Below, piece after piece: positions 19,101 through 26,377 of a stretch of DNA of 44,015 nt. Every line of letters starts with the position of its first letter. Within the stretch, counting starts at the first letter, position 1. Source of the DNA: Paludibacter sp. Lineage in GTDB: Bacteria; Bacteroidota; Bacteroidia; Bacteroidales; Paludibacteraceae. A program made the position numbers and the translations under genes. The DNA is taken from the NCBI GenBank assembly GCA_010365115.1, contig JAAFGX010000027.1, positions 1 through 44,015 on the forward strand. The letters are read 5' to 3'. The notes below the pieces were generated by a model, which did not search any database, had not been told where the DNA came from, and saw only the letters and a list, made by a program, of their open reading frames with translations.

Positions 19101-19255
19101 TGGCAAAAGGAACAGCCAGCGAATGGAAGAATGGTTTGGCTTGGGTAATTATAGGAGGCTTGCTTTCTTCTATGATTCTGACTGTATATTTAGTCCCAAT
19201 GGTTTACTATCTGGTTGATAGATTGAAAGAAAAAAGGGAAAATAGAAAAAAATAG
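16163..19255 (+). CDS. RND efflux pump, inner-membrane permease (AcrB/HAE-1 type)
   Basis: A 1030-residue proton-driven efflux permease with the twelve-helix layout: one helix near residues 12-30, a large periplasmic loop, helices about 330-540, a second large loop, and helices about 865-1020. The proton-relay aspartates are Asp401-Asp402 in GILVDDAIVVLENI (helix 4), and the matching lysine is Lys930 in MGLVTKNSILIVDF (helix 10). The periplasmic parts form the porter and docking domains. It works as a trimer with the adaptor and TolC protein encoded just upstream. No heavy-metal signature is seen, so drugs, bile acids or other lipophilic compounds are the likelier cargo, but this is inferred. 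Confidence 0.93.
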   Translation: MNITKISINRPSLIIVLFSVFTLLGIIGFKNLGYELLPDFNQSVVVIKTIYPGAEPSEVETSVSRKIEDALSNLEGVDYLETKSMPNASVIIANLKYGTDLNIAMQDAQRYIDNIRKDLPTGILSPVMSKVSPNDLPIISISATSNLAATDFYQKMKDDYLPQIQQLKGVAEITMLGGEEREIQVKANQDKLKLYQISLYQIVEAINRSGIDLPAGKAQTDKESNSVRLIGKFTTVEDIMNVQVAMPAPGMPVYVKDVANVIDGVKEISSVSRYNGVNGIGLMLKKQGDANAVEVSKLVHAKLTQIEAANADYGVKFIVADDSTDMTIAAVNSVVYDLILAVILVSLVMFLFLRSFRNSLIVLISIPTSLITAFAVMWLLGFTLNLMTLLAMSLIIGILVDDAIVVLENIQRHLDMGKEKHTAAMEGRMEIGFSAISITLVDVVVFLPILFLQVFVADMLKQFSIVVITSTLTSLLVGFTLVPWLASRIGKKEDLQPTNFVNRFLLWFEAQLKTFIDWYGRQLEWVLRNKLIFTGIVIFLLVMTGLMMKQGIVGKEMMSTGDQGKFRLNLEYDKTTSVQENNIRTQKVENFILQQAEVSTLFSNIAGPSTGIGSLGVGSANLSEFTIQLKPEKERSIKTEAFMKSLRVELNKQFPAVNFSMAVLGLLPKQAPIKMTLSGSNPDLIMKTANELKAAIEKIPGADNVQLTVKPGSPEYKVIPDKEKMQSLGLTTAYVGLNLRTAFTGNDDATLTENGTEFPVRIWLDDFDRKNFEDVKRLSSVNPMNLPIEVSQFADVVQANSPSLLERLDRQPSVTLTSESFGRPSGTMADDAISYLKTAELPDGVKMTWGADIKTQNESFGALGSVLLISFILIYLIMIALYDSYIYPFVALFAIPMAAIGAFLALNLSSNNLTLFAQLGLIMLMGLVTKNSILIVDFTNQLKAKGMHYKEALILAGKERMRPILMTTLAMAIGMLPIALAKGTASEWKNGLAWVIIGGLLSSMILTVYLVPMVYYLVDRLKEKRENRKK

Positions 19256-19301
19256 ATATACAGATTGAGTATTTATTCATAAAAAACAACAATTATAACC
19301 A

Positions 19302-19664
19302 ATGATTAAAAATAAATCCGATACCGAAAACAAAGTTTTAAACTGTGCATATAGAGTATTTCTTTTGTACGGATATCATGCCACAACATTACAACAAATT
19401 GCAACAGAAGTTCAACTTAATCAAGCAATGATACATTATTATTTTCGCTCAAAAGAGCGTTTGTACGGTTTGGTAGTAAAGCATTTGATGGACATAGTTG
19501 TAGCTAACAATGCAGTAGAGATTGAAATCTTGGGTAGAAATAAAATCAACTGGTTCTTGAACACTGAACTGTATAATAATAAAGAGATGTTCGAGAATCA
19601 AATTGAAAAATTATACCCGAATGATTGGAAAGAAATTGTTATTCAATTAAAAAATGTCATTTGA
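19302..19664 (+). CDS. Short TetR-family regulator (120 residues)
   Basis: The first 60 residues are a clear TetR DNA-binding domain: NCAYRVFLLYGYHATTLQQI and then NQAMIHYYFRSKERLYGLVV. The family usually runs to 190-210 residues, but this protein stops at 120, after only part of the ligand domain. I see no continuation of the family in any frame in the following 300 bases. It may therefore be truncated or may be a naturally short form that can dimerise but not bind ligand. It lies 46 bases after the RND gene and is the second TetR gene of the operon. It is unlike the first TetR in sequence, so it is not a fresh duplicate. Confidence 0.7.
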   Translation: MIKNKSDTENKVLNCAYRVFLLYGYHATTLQQIATEVQLNQAMIHYYFRSKERLYGLVVKHLMDIVVANNAVEIEILGRNKINWFLNTELYNNKEMFENQIEKLYPNDWKEIVIQLKNVI

Positions 19665-19676
19665 TTATATTTCAAT

Positions 19677-19832
19677 TTATTCTTCCACCAAAATTCCTTT
19701 TTTCATTATATAATGATTTACAAACATTGACACTGCATCACCGGTTTTTTAAACGTAGGTTTGCACAAGTTCCGAACCTACATCTTCAATAAGATTCATT
19801 GCAGCAAACGTAGTTTCGAATTTCAATGGCAT
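19677..19832 (-). pseudogene. Possible gene remnant interrupted by a stop
   Basis: Read on the minus strand from ATG at 19832, the frame gives 27 residues (MPLKFETTFAAMNLIEDVGS onward) to a TAA at 19751-19749. In the same frame it then continues with KTGDAVSMFVNHYIMKKGIL and ends at 19677. Both halves look like normal protein with helix-like periodicity, and the surrounding frames do not. I do not recognise the family. Chance is possible at this length. The stop might also be a sequencing error in the run of Ts (19745-19750). Confidence 0.3.
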
Positions 19833-20329
19833 TCATTCATATCCAATAATATAGGATAGTACAAAGTTTAAGAAGAAATTTTCTTTTAAAACAAGAGAAT
19901 AGTTGAATTAAAAACAAGTATTTTAGCTGAAAAGTGTTCTGCAGTTGCTTATTTCCCATGCACTACAGGTATAACATCTTCTTTTTGTAAAAGGATTTTT
20001 TTTTAGATTTGAGGGCTCTCAGAGCTCTTAATTATCTTATTCCCAACGTCTCATCTCAAATGTTATACCTCAGGTAAGGACTTTTAAAATGATCCTACGA
20101 ATAGATTAAATGAAGAGTATTGACAATTTTTTTAGAGTATTTCTTTTTTTTTTATATGAAAACTCGCATACTGGAATTAACTTGCTGAGATATTTGTTGT
20201 AGAATCTCAATTTATTAACTTCAAATTATGTTGAAAAAATGGATATTCATTCTCTTTTAACTCGCATGTTGACAGATTAATACCAATATTAAAAAATTCG
20301 GTTAAATATAATGCATTTTAAAAATTAGG

Positions 20330-20361
20330 GTTGCATGAAAGAAGAAAAAGCAGTACTTTTG
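20330..20361 (+). promoter_or_regulatory. Promoter of the fused carbamoyl-phosphate synthase gene
   Basis: GTTG at 20330-20333, a 20-base spacer, and TACTTTTG at 20354-20361 fit the Bacteroidota promoter pattern. The ATG is at 20414, leaving a leader of about 45 bases. No attenuator-like hairpin is visible in that leader. Confidence 0.65.
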
Positions 20362-20413
20362 TACAAATTTGGACAGTAGAGTTGATATAGAAAATCATTC
20401 AAAAAAATACAAT

Positions 20414-23400
20414 ATGCAAAAGTACAAACCTCTCCACTTAGTTTTGGAAGATGGAACCGTTTTTAAGGGGAAATCCTTTGGTTACGAAAAACCAGTAGCC
20501 GGCGAAGTTGTTTTTAATACAGCAATGGTCGGGTATCCCGAAAGTTTGACCGACCCATCTTATTCGGGTCAGTTATTGGCGATAACGTTTCCGTTAGTTG
20601 GCAATTACGGCGTTCCGAATGACATCATCCAAGACGGACTTTCAACTTATTACGAATCGGAAAAAATTCAAGCTACCGGCCTGATTATTTCCGATTTTTC
20701 TTTTGAATACAGTCACTGGAATGCTGGAAAAAGCCTGAGCGAGTGGTTGATAGAAAATGAAGTGCCCGGAATCTTTGGTGTGGACACACGTGAGTTGACA
20801 AAACTGGTTCGCGAAAAAGGAACGATGAAAGGGAAGTTTATTTTCCCTGATGGCGATGATATTGATTTTATCAATCCCGATGATGAAAATCAGGTTGCAA
20901 AAGTAAGTTGTACCGAAGTAATTACTTATGGAACAGGAAAACACCGCGTATTGTTAGTGGATTGTGGTGTAAAACATAATATTATTCGTTGTTTGTTGAA
21001 TCGCAACACCACAGTAATTCGTGTGCCTTGGGATTATGACTTCAACCACTTAGAATTTGATGGATTGTTTATCTCGAATGGCCCCGGCGATCCGGAATAT
21101 GCTCAAGATACTGTTCGCCACATTCAAACTGCCATGCTTACCAACAAACCGATTTTCGGTATTTGTATGGGTAACCAATTACTTTCGGTTGCAGGTGGAG
21201 CCAAAACGTACAAACTGAAATACGGTCATCGCAGTCACAACCAGCCGGTACAATTGGTTGGAACGCAACGTGCTTTTATCACTTCACAAAATCACGGTTT
21301 TGCGGTCGACAATAAAACATTGGGAACTGATTGGGAACCGTTATTTGTAAATATGAATGACGGAACTAACGAAGGTATTCGGCACAAAACAATGCCTTGG
21401 TTCTCCGCTCAATTTCACCCCGAAGCTTCTTCTGGTCCAACTGACACAGAATTTTTATTCGATGTGTTTATCAAAACACTGGAAGGAACCGACAAAACCA
21501 TTCCACAATTAATTGAGGAAGAATGCTTTGCCAAACTAAAAACAACACACGAAGACAAACAAATCAACAAAGGCGAAATCAAGAAAGTATTGGTTCTTGG
21601 TTCGGGTGCGTTGAAAATTGGTGAAGCAGGTGAATTTGATTATTCAGGTTCACAAGCGTTGAAAGCGTTGAAAGAAGAAGGTATTGAAACCGTACTTATC
21701 AACCCAAACATTGCTACTGTACAAACTTCGGAAGGCATTGCGGACAAGGTTTATTTCTTGCCAGTTACTCCTGATTTTGTAGAGCGTGTTATTGAGAAAG
21801 AAAAACCGGACGGCGTTTTCCTATCTTTTGGTGGACAAACAGCGTTGAACTGTGGGGTTGCATTATTTAGAGATAAAATATTTGAAAAATACAATGTACG
21901 TGTTCTTGGAACACCTGTACAATCGATTATCGACACCGAAGACCGCGAAATTTTCAACCAAAAATTATCGGAAATAGATGTAAACTATATCAAGAGTGAA
22001 GCGGTAAACGATCTTCAAAATGCCATTCGTGCAGCTAACGAATTGGGTTATCCTGTTATTGTCCGTGCAGCTTATGCATTGGGTGGTATGGGCAGCGGAT
22101 TCTGCGACAACGACGAAGAAATGGTGGAATTGGTTACTAAAGCTTTCGCTTATTCTTCTCAGGTTTTGGTTGAAAAATCATTGAAAGGTTGGAAAGAAAT
22201 TGAATACGAAGTAGTACGCGACAAGTACGACAACTGTATTACGGTTTGTAATATGGAAAACTTCGATCCCCTTGGAATTCATACCGGCGAAAGTATCGTT
22301 GTGGCTCCGTCGCAAACACTTACCAACCGCGAATATCATAAACTTCGTGAATTGGCTATCCGCATTATCCGCCATATTGGTATCGTGGGTGAGTGTAATG
22401 TTCAATATGCCTTCGATCCATTCTCAGAAGATTACCGTGTAATTGAGGTAAATGCTCGTTTGAGCCGTTCTTCGGCGTTAGCCTCTAAAGCAACCGGTTA
22501 TCCGTTGGCTTTTGTAGCTGCAAAATTGGGACTTGGTTACGGATTACCTGAATTGAAAAACTCGGTAACAAAAGACACTTCGGCATTTTTCGAACCGGCA
22601 CTCGACTACATTGTTTGTAAAATTCCTCGTTGGGATTTGGGTAAATTTCAGGGCGTTTCGCGTCAGTTGGGATCAAGCATGAAGTCGGTGGGCGAAATTA
22701 TGTCAATCGGTCGAAATTTTGAAGAAGCATTCCAAAAAGGATTGCGTATGATAGGTTTGGGAATGCACGGTTTTGTTGGCAACAAAGATTTTTATGCCGA
22801 TGATGTTGATATTGCATTGAATCAACCAACCGACAAACGTGTTTTTTATCTGGCACAAGCACTTCATAGCGGTTATACCGTTGATAGATTGCACGAATTG
22901 ACTCGCATTGACCGTTGGTTCTTGTATAAACTGAAAGCAATTGTTGAAAAGGAACATGAATTGGAAACATTCAATTCGTTGAATGAATTGCCAGACTCAG
23001 TTCTTCGCCGTGCTAAAGAAATGGGCTTTTCAGACTTCCAAATCACACGTCTGGTAACAAAATGCAATAGTGACAACATTGACGATGAAATAAAACTGAC
23101 TCGTATACACCGCAAAGAGCGTGGTATTGTTCCAGTGGTAAAGCAAATTGATACACTGGCTGCCGAATATCCTGCACAAACCAACTATTTGTACTTAACT
23201 TATGGCGGAACAGCCAGTGATATGAAATACCTTGGCGACCACCGTTCGGTGGTGGTGCTTGGTTCGGGAGCTTATCGTATCGGTTCGTCGGTTGAGTTCG
23301 ACTGGTGTGGCGTAAATGCACTGATGACCATTCGCAAAGAAGGTTTCCGTTCGGTAATGATCAATTACAATCCCGAAACAGTTTCGACCGACTACGATAT

Positions 23401-24784
23401 GTGTGACCGTCTGTACTTTGATGAACTCAGTTTTGAACGTGTAATGGACATTATGGATATGGAAAACCCAATGGGAACAATTGTTTCTACGGGTGGTCAA
23501 ATTCCAAATAACCTGGCGTTGAAACTGGCTGGAGCAAACGTGAAAATTCTAGGCACACAAGCGGTGGATATTGACCGTGCAGAAGACCGCCACAAATTCT
23601 CGTCAATGCTCGATACGTTGAAAATTGACCAACCACGTTGGAAAGAATTAACTACATTCGATGACGTAAACGACTTCGTACAAGGTATCGGATTCCCCGT
23701 ATTGGTGCGCCCGTCGTATGTGCTTTCGGGAGCAGCAATGAATGTGTGTTACGATTCAACTCAGCTTGAGAACTTCTTGAAACTGGCAACTGATGTTTCG
23801 AAAAAACATCCGGTTGTAATTTCTGAGTTTATCGAGCGATGTAAAGAAATTGAAATCGATGCGGTAGCTAAAAACGGTGAAATACTTGTTTATGCCATTT
23901 CGGAACACGTGGAATTTGCAGGAGTTCACTCGGGTGACGCCACCACGCAATTTCCTCCGCAAAAAATTTATGTGGAAACCATTCGCCGAATCAAGAAAAT
24001 TGCCAGCGAAATTGCAAAATCATTGAATATCTCAGGACCTTTCAACATTCAGTTCTTAGCCCGCGATAATTATATCAAGGTAATTGAATGTAACCTGCGT
24101 TCGTCAAGGAGTTTTCCATTCGTATCCAAAGTATTGAAAATAAACTTTATAGAGTTGGCTACAAAAGTAATGCTTGGTTTAGAAGTTGAGAAACCCGAAA
24201 AGTCGGCTTTCGATTTGGATTATGTAGGTATCAAAGCTTCTCAATTCTCGTTTGCACGTCTGCAACAAGCAGACCCAGTGTTGGGAGTAGATATGGCTTC
24301 GACCGGAGAAGTAGGTTGTATTGGAGATGATTTCCCCGAAGCAATTCTGAAATCATTACTATCTGTTGGTTACCGTATTCCAAAGAAACGTATCCTTATT
24401 TCTTCGGGTGAAACAAAATCGAAGTTAGAACTTTCGGAAGCTTGTCTGGCCCTACAAAAGAAGGGTTACGAGCTGTTTGCAACACGCGGAACGCAACGTT
24501 TCCTTGCCGATAACGGCGTTACCGCAACAGCGGTCAACTGGCCTGATGAAGAAGGTGAATTGAATGTGAAAAATATGATTTCAAATAAAGAATTTGACAT
24601 GGTTATCAACATTCCAAAAAACACCACTAAACGCGAGTTGGCCAACGATTATATCATTCGCCGTGGAGCTATCGACTTCAATATTCCGTTGTTTACCAAT
24701 GCCCGACTGGCTTCTGCTTTTATCAATGCCTTCTGCACCATGAGTTTCGAAGACATTAAGATTAAGAGTTGGGACGAATATTGA
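20414..24784 (+). CDS. carAB: Carbamoyl-phosphate synthase, small and large subunits fused (CarA-CarB)
   Basis: One 1456-residue polypeptide carries the whole glutamine-dependent enzyme, which makes carbamoyl phosphate from glutamine, bicarbonate and two ATP for pyrimidines and arginine. Residues 1-375 are the CarA part, with the amidotransferase triad visible as Cys251 (FGICMGNQ), His335 and Glu337 (FHPEAS). A linker of about 15 residues leads to CarB at about 391 (KVLVLGSGALKIGEAGEFDY). Two ATP-grasp halves follow; the second begins near 940 (VVVLGSGAYRIGSSVEFDW). The end is an MGS-like allosteric domain from about 1328 (RILISSGETKSK). The ATG at 20414 is preferred to a TTG 15 codons upstream. 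Bacterial CarA and CarB are usually separate proteins. The fusion, and wording such as RAAYALGGMGSGF and KGWKEIEYEVV, recall eukaryotic CPS/CAD. Promoter and terminator flank it, so it is transcribed alone. Confidence 0.95.
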   Translation: MQKYKPLHLVLEDGTVFKGKSFGYEKPVAGEVVFNTAMVGYPESLTDPSYSGQLLAITFPLVGNYGVPNDIIQDGLSTYYESEKIQATGLIISDFSFEYSHWNAGKSLSEWLIENEVPGIFGVDTRELTKLVREKGTMKGKFIFPDGDDIDFINPDDENQVAKVSCTEVITYGTGKHRVLLVDCGVKHNIIRCLLNRNTTVIRVPWDYDFNHLEFDGLFISNGPGDPEYAQDTVRHIQTAMLTNKPIFGICMGNQLLSVAGGAKTYKLKYGHRSHNQPVQLVGTQRAFITSQNHGFAVDNKTLGTDWEPLFVNMNDGTNEGIRHKTMPWFSAQFHPEASSGPTDTEFLFDVFIKTLEGTDKTIPQLIEEECFAKLKTTHEDKQINKGEIKKVLVLGSGALKIGEAGEFDYSGSQALKALKEEGIETVLINPNIATVQTSEGIADKVYFLPVTPDFVERVIEKEKPDGVFLSFGGQTALNCGVALFRDKIFEKYNVRVLGTPVQSIIDTEDREIFNQKLSEIDVNYIKSEAVNDLQNAIRAANELGYPVIVRAAYALGGMGSGFCDNDEEMVELVTKAFAYSSQVLVEKSLKGWKEIEYEVVRDKYDNCITVCNMENFDPLGIHTGESIVVAPSQTLTNREYHKLRELAIRIIRHIGIVGECNVQYAFDPFSEDYRVIEVNARLSRSSALASKATGYPLAFVAAKLGLGYGLPELKNSVTKDTSAFFEPALDYIVCKIPRWDLGKFQGVSRQLGSSMKSVGEIMSIGRNFEEAFQKGLRMIGLGMHGFVGNKDFYADDVDIALNQPTDKRVFYLAQALHSGYTVDRLHELTRIDRWFLYKLKAIVEKEHELETFNSLNELPDSVLRRAKEMGFSDFQITRLVTKCNSDNIDDEIKLTRIHRKERGIVPVVKQIDTLAAEYPAQTNYLYLTYGGTASDMKYLGDHRSVVVLGSGAYRIGSSVEFDWCGVNALMTIRKEGFRSVMINYNPETVSTDYDMCDRLYFDELSFERVMDIMDMENPMGTIVSTGGQIPNNLALKLAGANVKILGTQAVDIDRAEDRHKFSSMLDTLKIDQPRWKELTTFDDVNDFVQGIGFPVLVRPSYVLSGAAMNVCYDSTQLENFLKLATDVSKKHPVVISEFIERCKEIEIDAVAKNGEILVYAISEHVEFAGVHSGDATTQFPPQKIYVETIRRIKKIASEIAKSLNISGPFNIQFLARDNYIKVIECNLRSSRSFPFVSKVLKINFIELATKVMLGLEVEKPEKSAFDLDYVGIKASQFSFARLQQADPVLGVDMASTGEVGCIGDDFPEAILKSLLSVGYRIPKKRILISSGETKSKLELSEACLALQKKGYELFATRGTQRFLADNGVTATAVNWPDEEGELNVKNMISNKEFDMVINIPKNTTKRELANDYIIRRGAIDFNIPLFTNARLASAFINAFCTMSFEDIKIKSWDEY

Positions 24785-24850
24785 AAATAATGCATAATTA
24801 ATAATGCAAGAATCATAATTAAGAAACGACCGATTGCAGAATCTTAAATG

Positions 24851-24890
24851 AACCCCTAAAGTTATATTTAAAAACTTTTGGGGTTTTTTT
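24851..24890 (+). terminator. Rho-independent terminator of the carAB gene
   Basis: Arms AACCCCTAAAG (24851-24861) and CTTTTGGGGTT (24875-24885) pair with one mismatch, and a run of Ts continues to 24890. It lies 66 bases after the stop codon. Confidence 0.8.
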
Positions 24891-25094
24891 ATGTCAACAA
24901 TCAGAGTAAATCAGAAAAATATTATTCTTGAATTTGAAATGTTAAATATAAGGAATTTTAACCTCTTGCAGGTGTGAAAAATATAGGTCGATTTCCAAAA
25001 AACATGGAGGGATAAAAGAATAAACAACTTGAAGTTGAACTGAGAAACCAGAACTCCACTATCAATGAACTTGTAATGATTTATTATACCGTTT

Positions 25095-25160
25095 AATTTC
25101 GACCCTGCCTGCGGCAGGCAGGGTCGAAATTGGACTATATTGTTTGTGCAATCGGTATTA
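25095..25160. repeat. Dispersed palindromic repeat, copy 1
   Basis: 25095-25131 is a 37-base palindrome with 18-bp perfect arms around one central G (core CCCTGCCTGC/GCAGGCAGGG). The following bases to 25160 (TGGACTATATTGTTTGTGCA then ATCGGTATTA) match the reverse complement of 43867-43899 with one difference. It is the same repeat family as the element at the right edge of the window, in the opposite orientation. Confidence 0.8.
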
Positions 25161-25177
25161 TTTGTCATTTAAAATTT

Positions 25178-25218
25178 AAAAAAAAGGAATGAGCCCTTAA
25201 AAATAAAGAACTCATTCC
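25178..25218 (-). terminator. Rho-independent terminator of the ROK kinase gene
   Basis: On the minus strand an 8-bp stem GGAATGAG (25218-25211) and CTCATTCC (25193-25186) is followed by eight Ts (25185-25178). It lies about 90 bases after the kinase stop. Confidence 0.7.
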
Positions 25219-25304
25219 ATCTAAAATTTATTATTAATCCGTCCAACTTTTTTGGTCAGTTCATTGTGTATTTTGAATAACCATTAAATTATTGAATAAG
25301 ATAT

Positions 25305-26261
25305 TTATAATTCCCAAGCCAAAGCACTTGCACCAAGAACGGCAGCATCTGCTTCTTTCAAGTCGGAAAATAATACTTTTACTTTTCCTTTCCAAATATT
25401 TAACATGTTTTTTTCCATGTTTTCAACAATCGGTTTCATAATTAAATCACCAGCTTTTGATAATCCGCCAAAAAGTACAATTGCTTCCGGTGCGCTAAAT
25501 GCTACAAAGTCAGAAAATGCTTCACCTAAAATTTTTCCAGTAAAATTGAAAATTTCTTTAGCTACTTCATCGCCTTCCATAGCTGCATCAAACACATCTT
25601 TCGAAGTAATGCTATCAATTGGAATGTTGCGCAATAAGCTGTCTTTAGTACTTGATTCGAGTATTTCACGAGCAGAACGTGCAACTCCGGTGGCCGAAGC
25701 ATAAGCTTCCAGACAACCAGTACGTCCACATCCGCACAAACGACCGTTGTTACGCATTACATTTACGTGACCAAGCTCGCCTGCAAAACCATCATGACCA
25801 TAAACCACTTTGCCATCAATAATGATTCCACTACCAACTCCGGTTCCAAGTGTAATCATAATAAAGTTTTTCATGCCATGAGCTACACCATACGTCATTT
25901 CACCAAATGCAGCTGCATTTGCATCATTCGTCAATGCAGTTGGAATACCAAATTTATCTGCCATTAAATTTGCAAAAGGAATTACACCTTTCCAGGGTAG
26001 GTTCGGAGCAAATTCGATGTTTCCAGTATAATAATTGCCATTTGGGGCACCAACGCCAATCCCTTTGAATTTTTCAATTCCTCCGGCAGCATCAATCAAT
26101 TTGATTAATTCATTGTACAAGTCATTAATATACAGATTTACATCAGTATGTGTGCTTGTTTTAATTGCACTTTTTGAGATTACATGTCCACGAGCATCAA
26201 CAACACCAAAAACGGTATTTGTTCCACCCATATCCATGCCTATTACATAAGGTTTTTCCAT
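25305..26261 (-). CDS. ROK-family sugar kinase (glucokinase-like)
   Basis: A 318-residue cytoplasmic kinase. The N-terminal phosphate-binding loop is GMDMGGTNTVFGVV (about 8-21). The catalytic aspartate is Asp113 in TNDANAAAFGE. A second phosphate motif is LGTGVGSGIII. The zinc site is complete: His165 in GELGHVNV and Cys176, Cys178 and Cys183 in CGCGRTGCLE. There is no DNA-binding domain, so this is an enzyme and not a NagC-type repressor. It probably phosphorylates glucose or a related hexose at the 6 position. It follows the sugar permease gene on the same strand by 116 bases, consistent with one transcript for uptake and phosphorylation. The exact sugar is inferred. Confidence 0.88.
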   Translation of the reverse strand: MEKPYVIGMDMGGTNTVFGVVDARGHVISKSAIKTSTHTDVNLYINDLYNELIKLIDAAGGIEKFKGIGVGAPNGNYYTGNIEFAPNLPWKGVIPFANLMADKFGIPTALTNDANAAAFGEMTYGVAHGMKNFIMITLGTGVGSGIIIDGKVVYGHDGFAGELGHVNVMRNNGRLCGCGRTGCLEAYASATGVARSAREILESSTKDSLLRNIPIDSITSKDVFDAAMEGDEVAKEIFNFTGKILGEAFSDFVAFSAPEAIVLFGGLSKAGDLIMKPIVENMEKNMLNIWKGKVKVLFSDLKEADAAVLGASALAWEL

Positions 26262-26273
26262 GATAATTATTTA

Positions 26274-26369
26274 GTTTGAAAGTTTATAAAGTTTATAAAG
26301 TTTGAAAGGTTTAAAGAGTTTGAAAGGTTGATTAAAACATCAAACTTTTCAAACCCTTAAACTCTTCAA
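26274..26369. repeat. 9-base tandem repeats with an inverted counterpart
   Basis: Six units of the type GTTTgAAAg (variants GTTTATAAA, GTTTAAAGA) fill 26274-26326. An imperfect inverted copy (TCAAACTTTTCAAACCCTTA and following) runs from 26340 to 26367. Together they could fold into a weak hairpin in the spacer between the permease and kinase genes. No T-tract follows on the minus strand, so it is not a good terminator. It might tune expression or protect the upstream mRNA. Confidence 0.6.
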
Positions 26370-26377
26370 AAATATAT

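Larger units (their letters stand above)
19665..20413. other. Gene-poor spacer between efflux operon and carbamoyl-phosphate synthase gene
   Basis: About 750 bases of AT-rich sequence. It holds a possible broken reading frame on the minus strand (19677-19832) and, at its right end, the promoter of the next gene (20330-20361). A small inverted repeat (GCTCT-c-AGAGC) lies near 20027-20037. I see no RNA gene, riboswitch or intact coding region. Confidence 0.5.
24785..25304. other. Intergenic region with two terminators and a dispersed repeat
   Basis: This 520-base spacer lies between the ends of two convergent genes. It contains the terminator of the synthase gene (24851-24890), a palindromic dispersed repeat (25095-25160), the terminator of the kinase gene (25178-25218) and AT-rich filler. 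No gene is supported. Confidence 0.6.

Noticed and set aside
16163..19255. Heavy-metal (CusA-type) efflux as the role of the RND pump
   Set aside because: I could not see a methionine-rich metal path, and the length and helix-4 motif fit the HAE-1 group better.
24911..25168. Minus-strand frame sharing a QAGSKL stretch with one at 43787-43984
   Set aside because: The similarity comes from the dispersed palindromic DNA repeat, not from protein homology.
25305..26261. NagC/XylR-type repressor as the identity of the ROK protein
   Set aside because: No N-terminal helix-turn-helix; the protein begins at the kinase phosphate loop.
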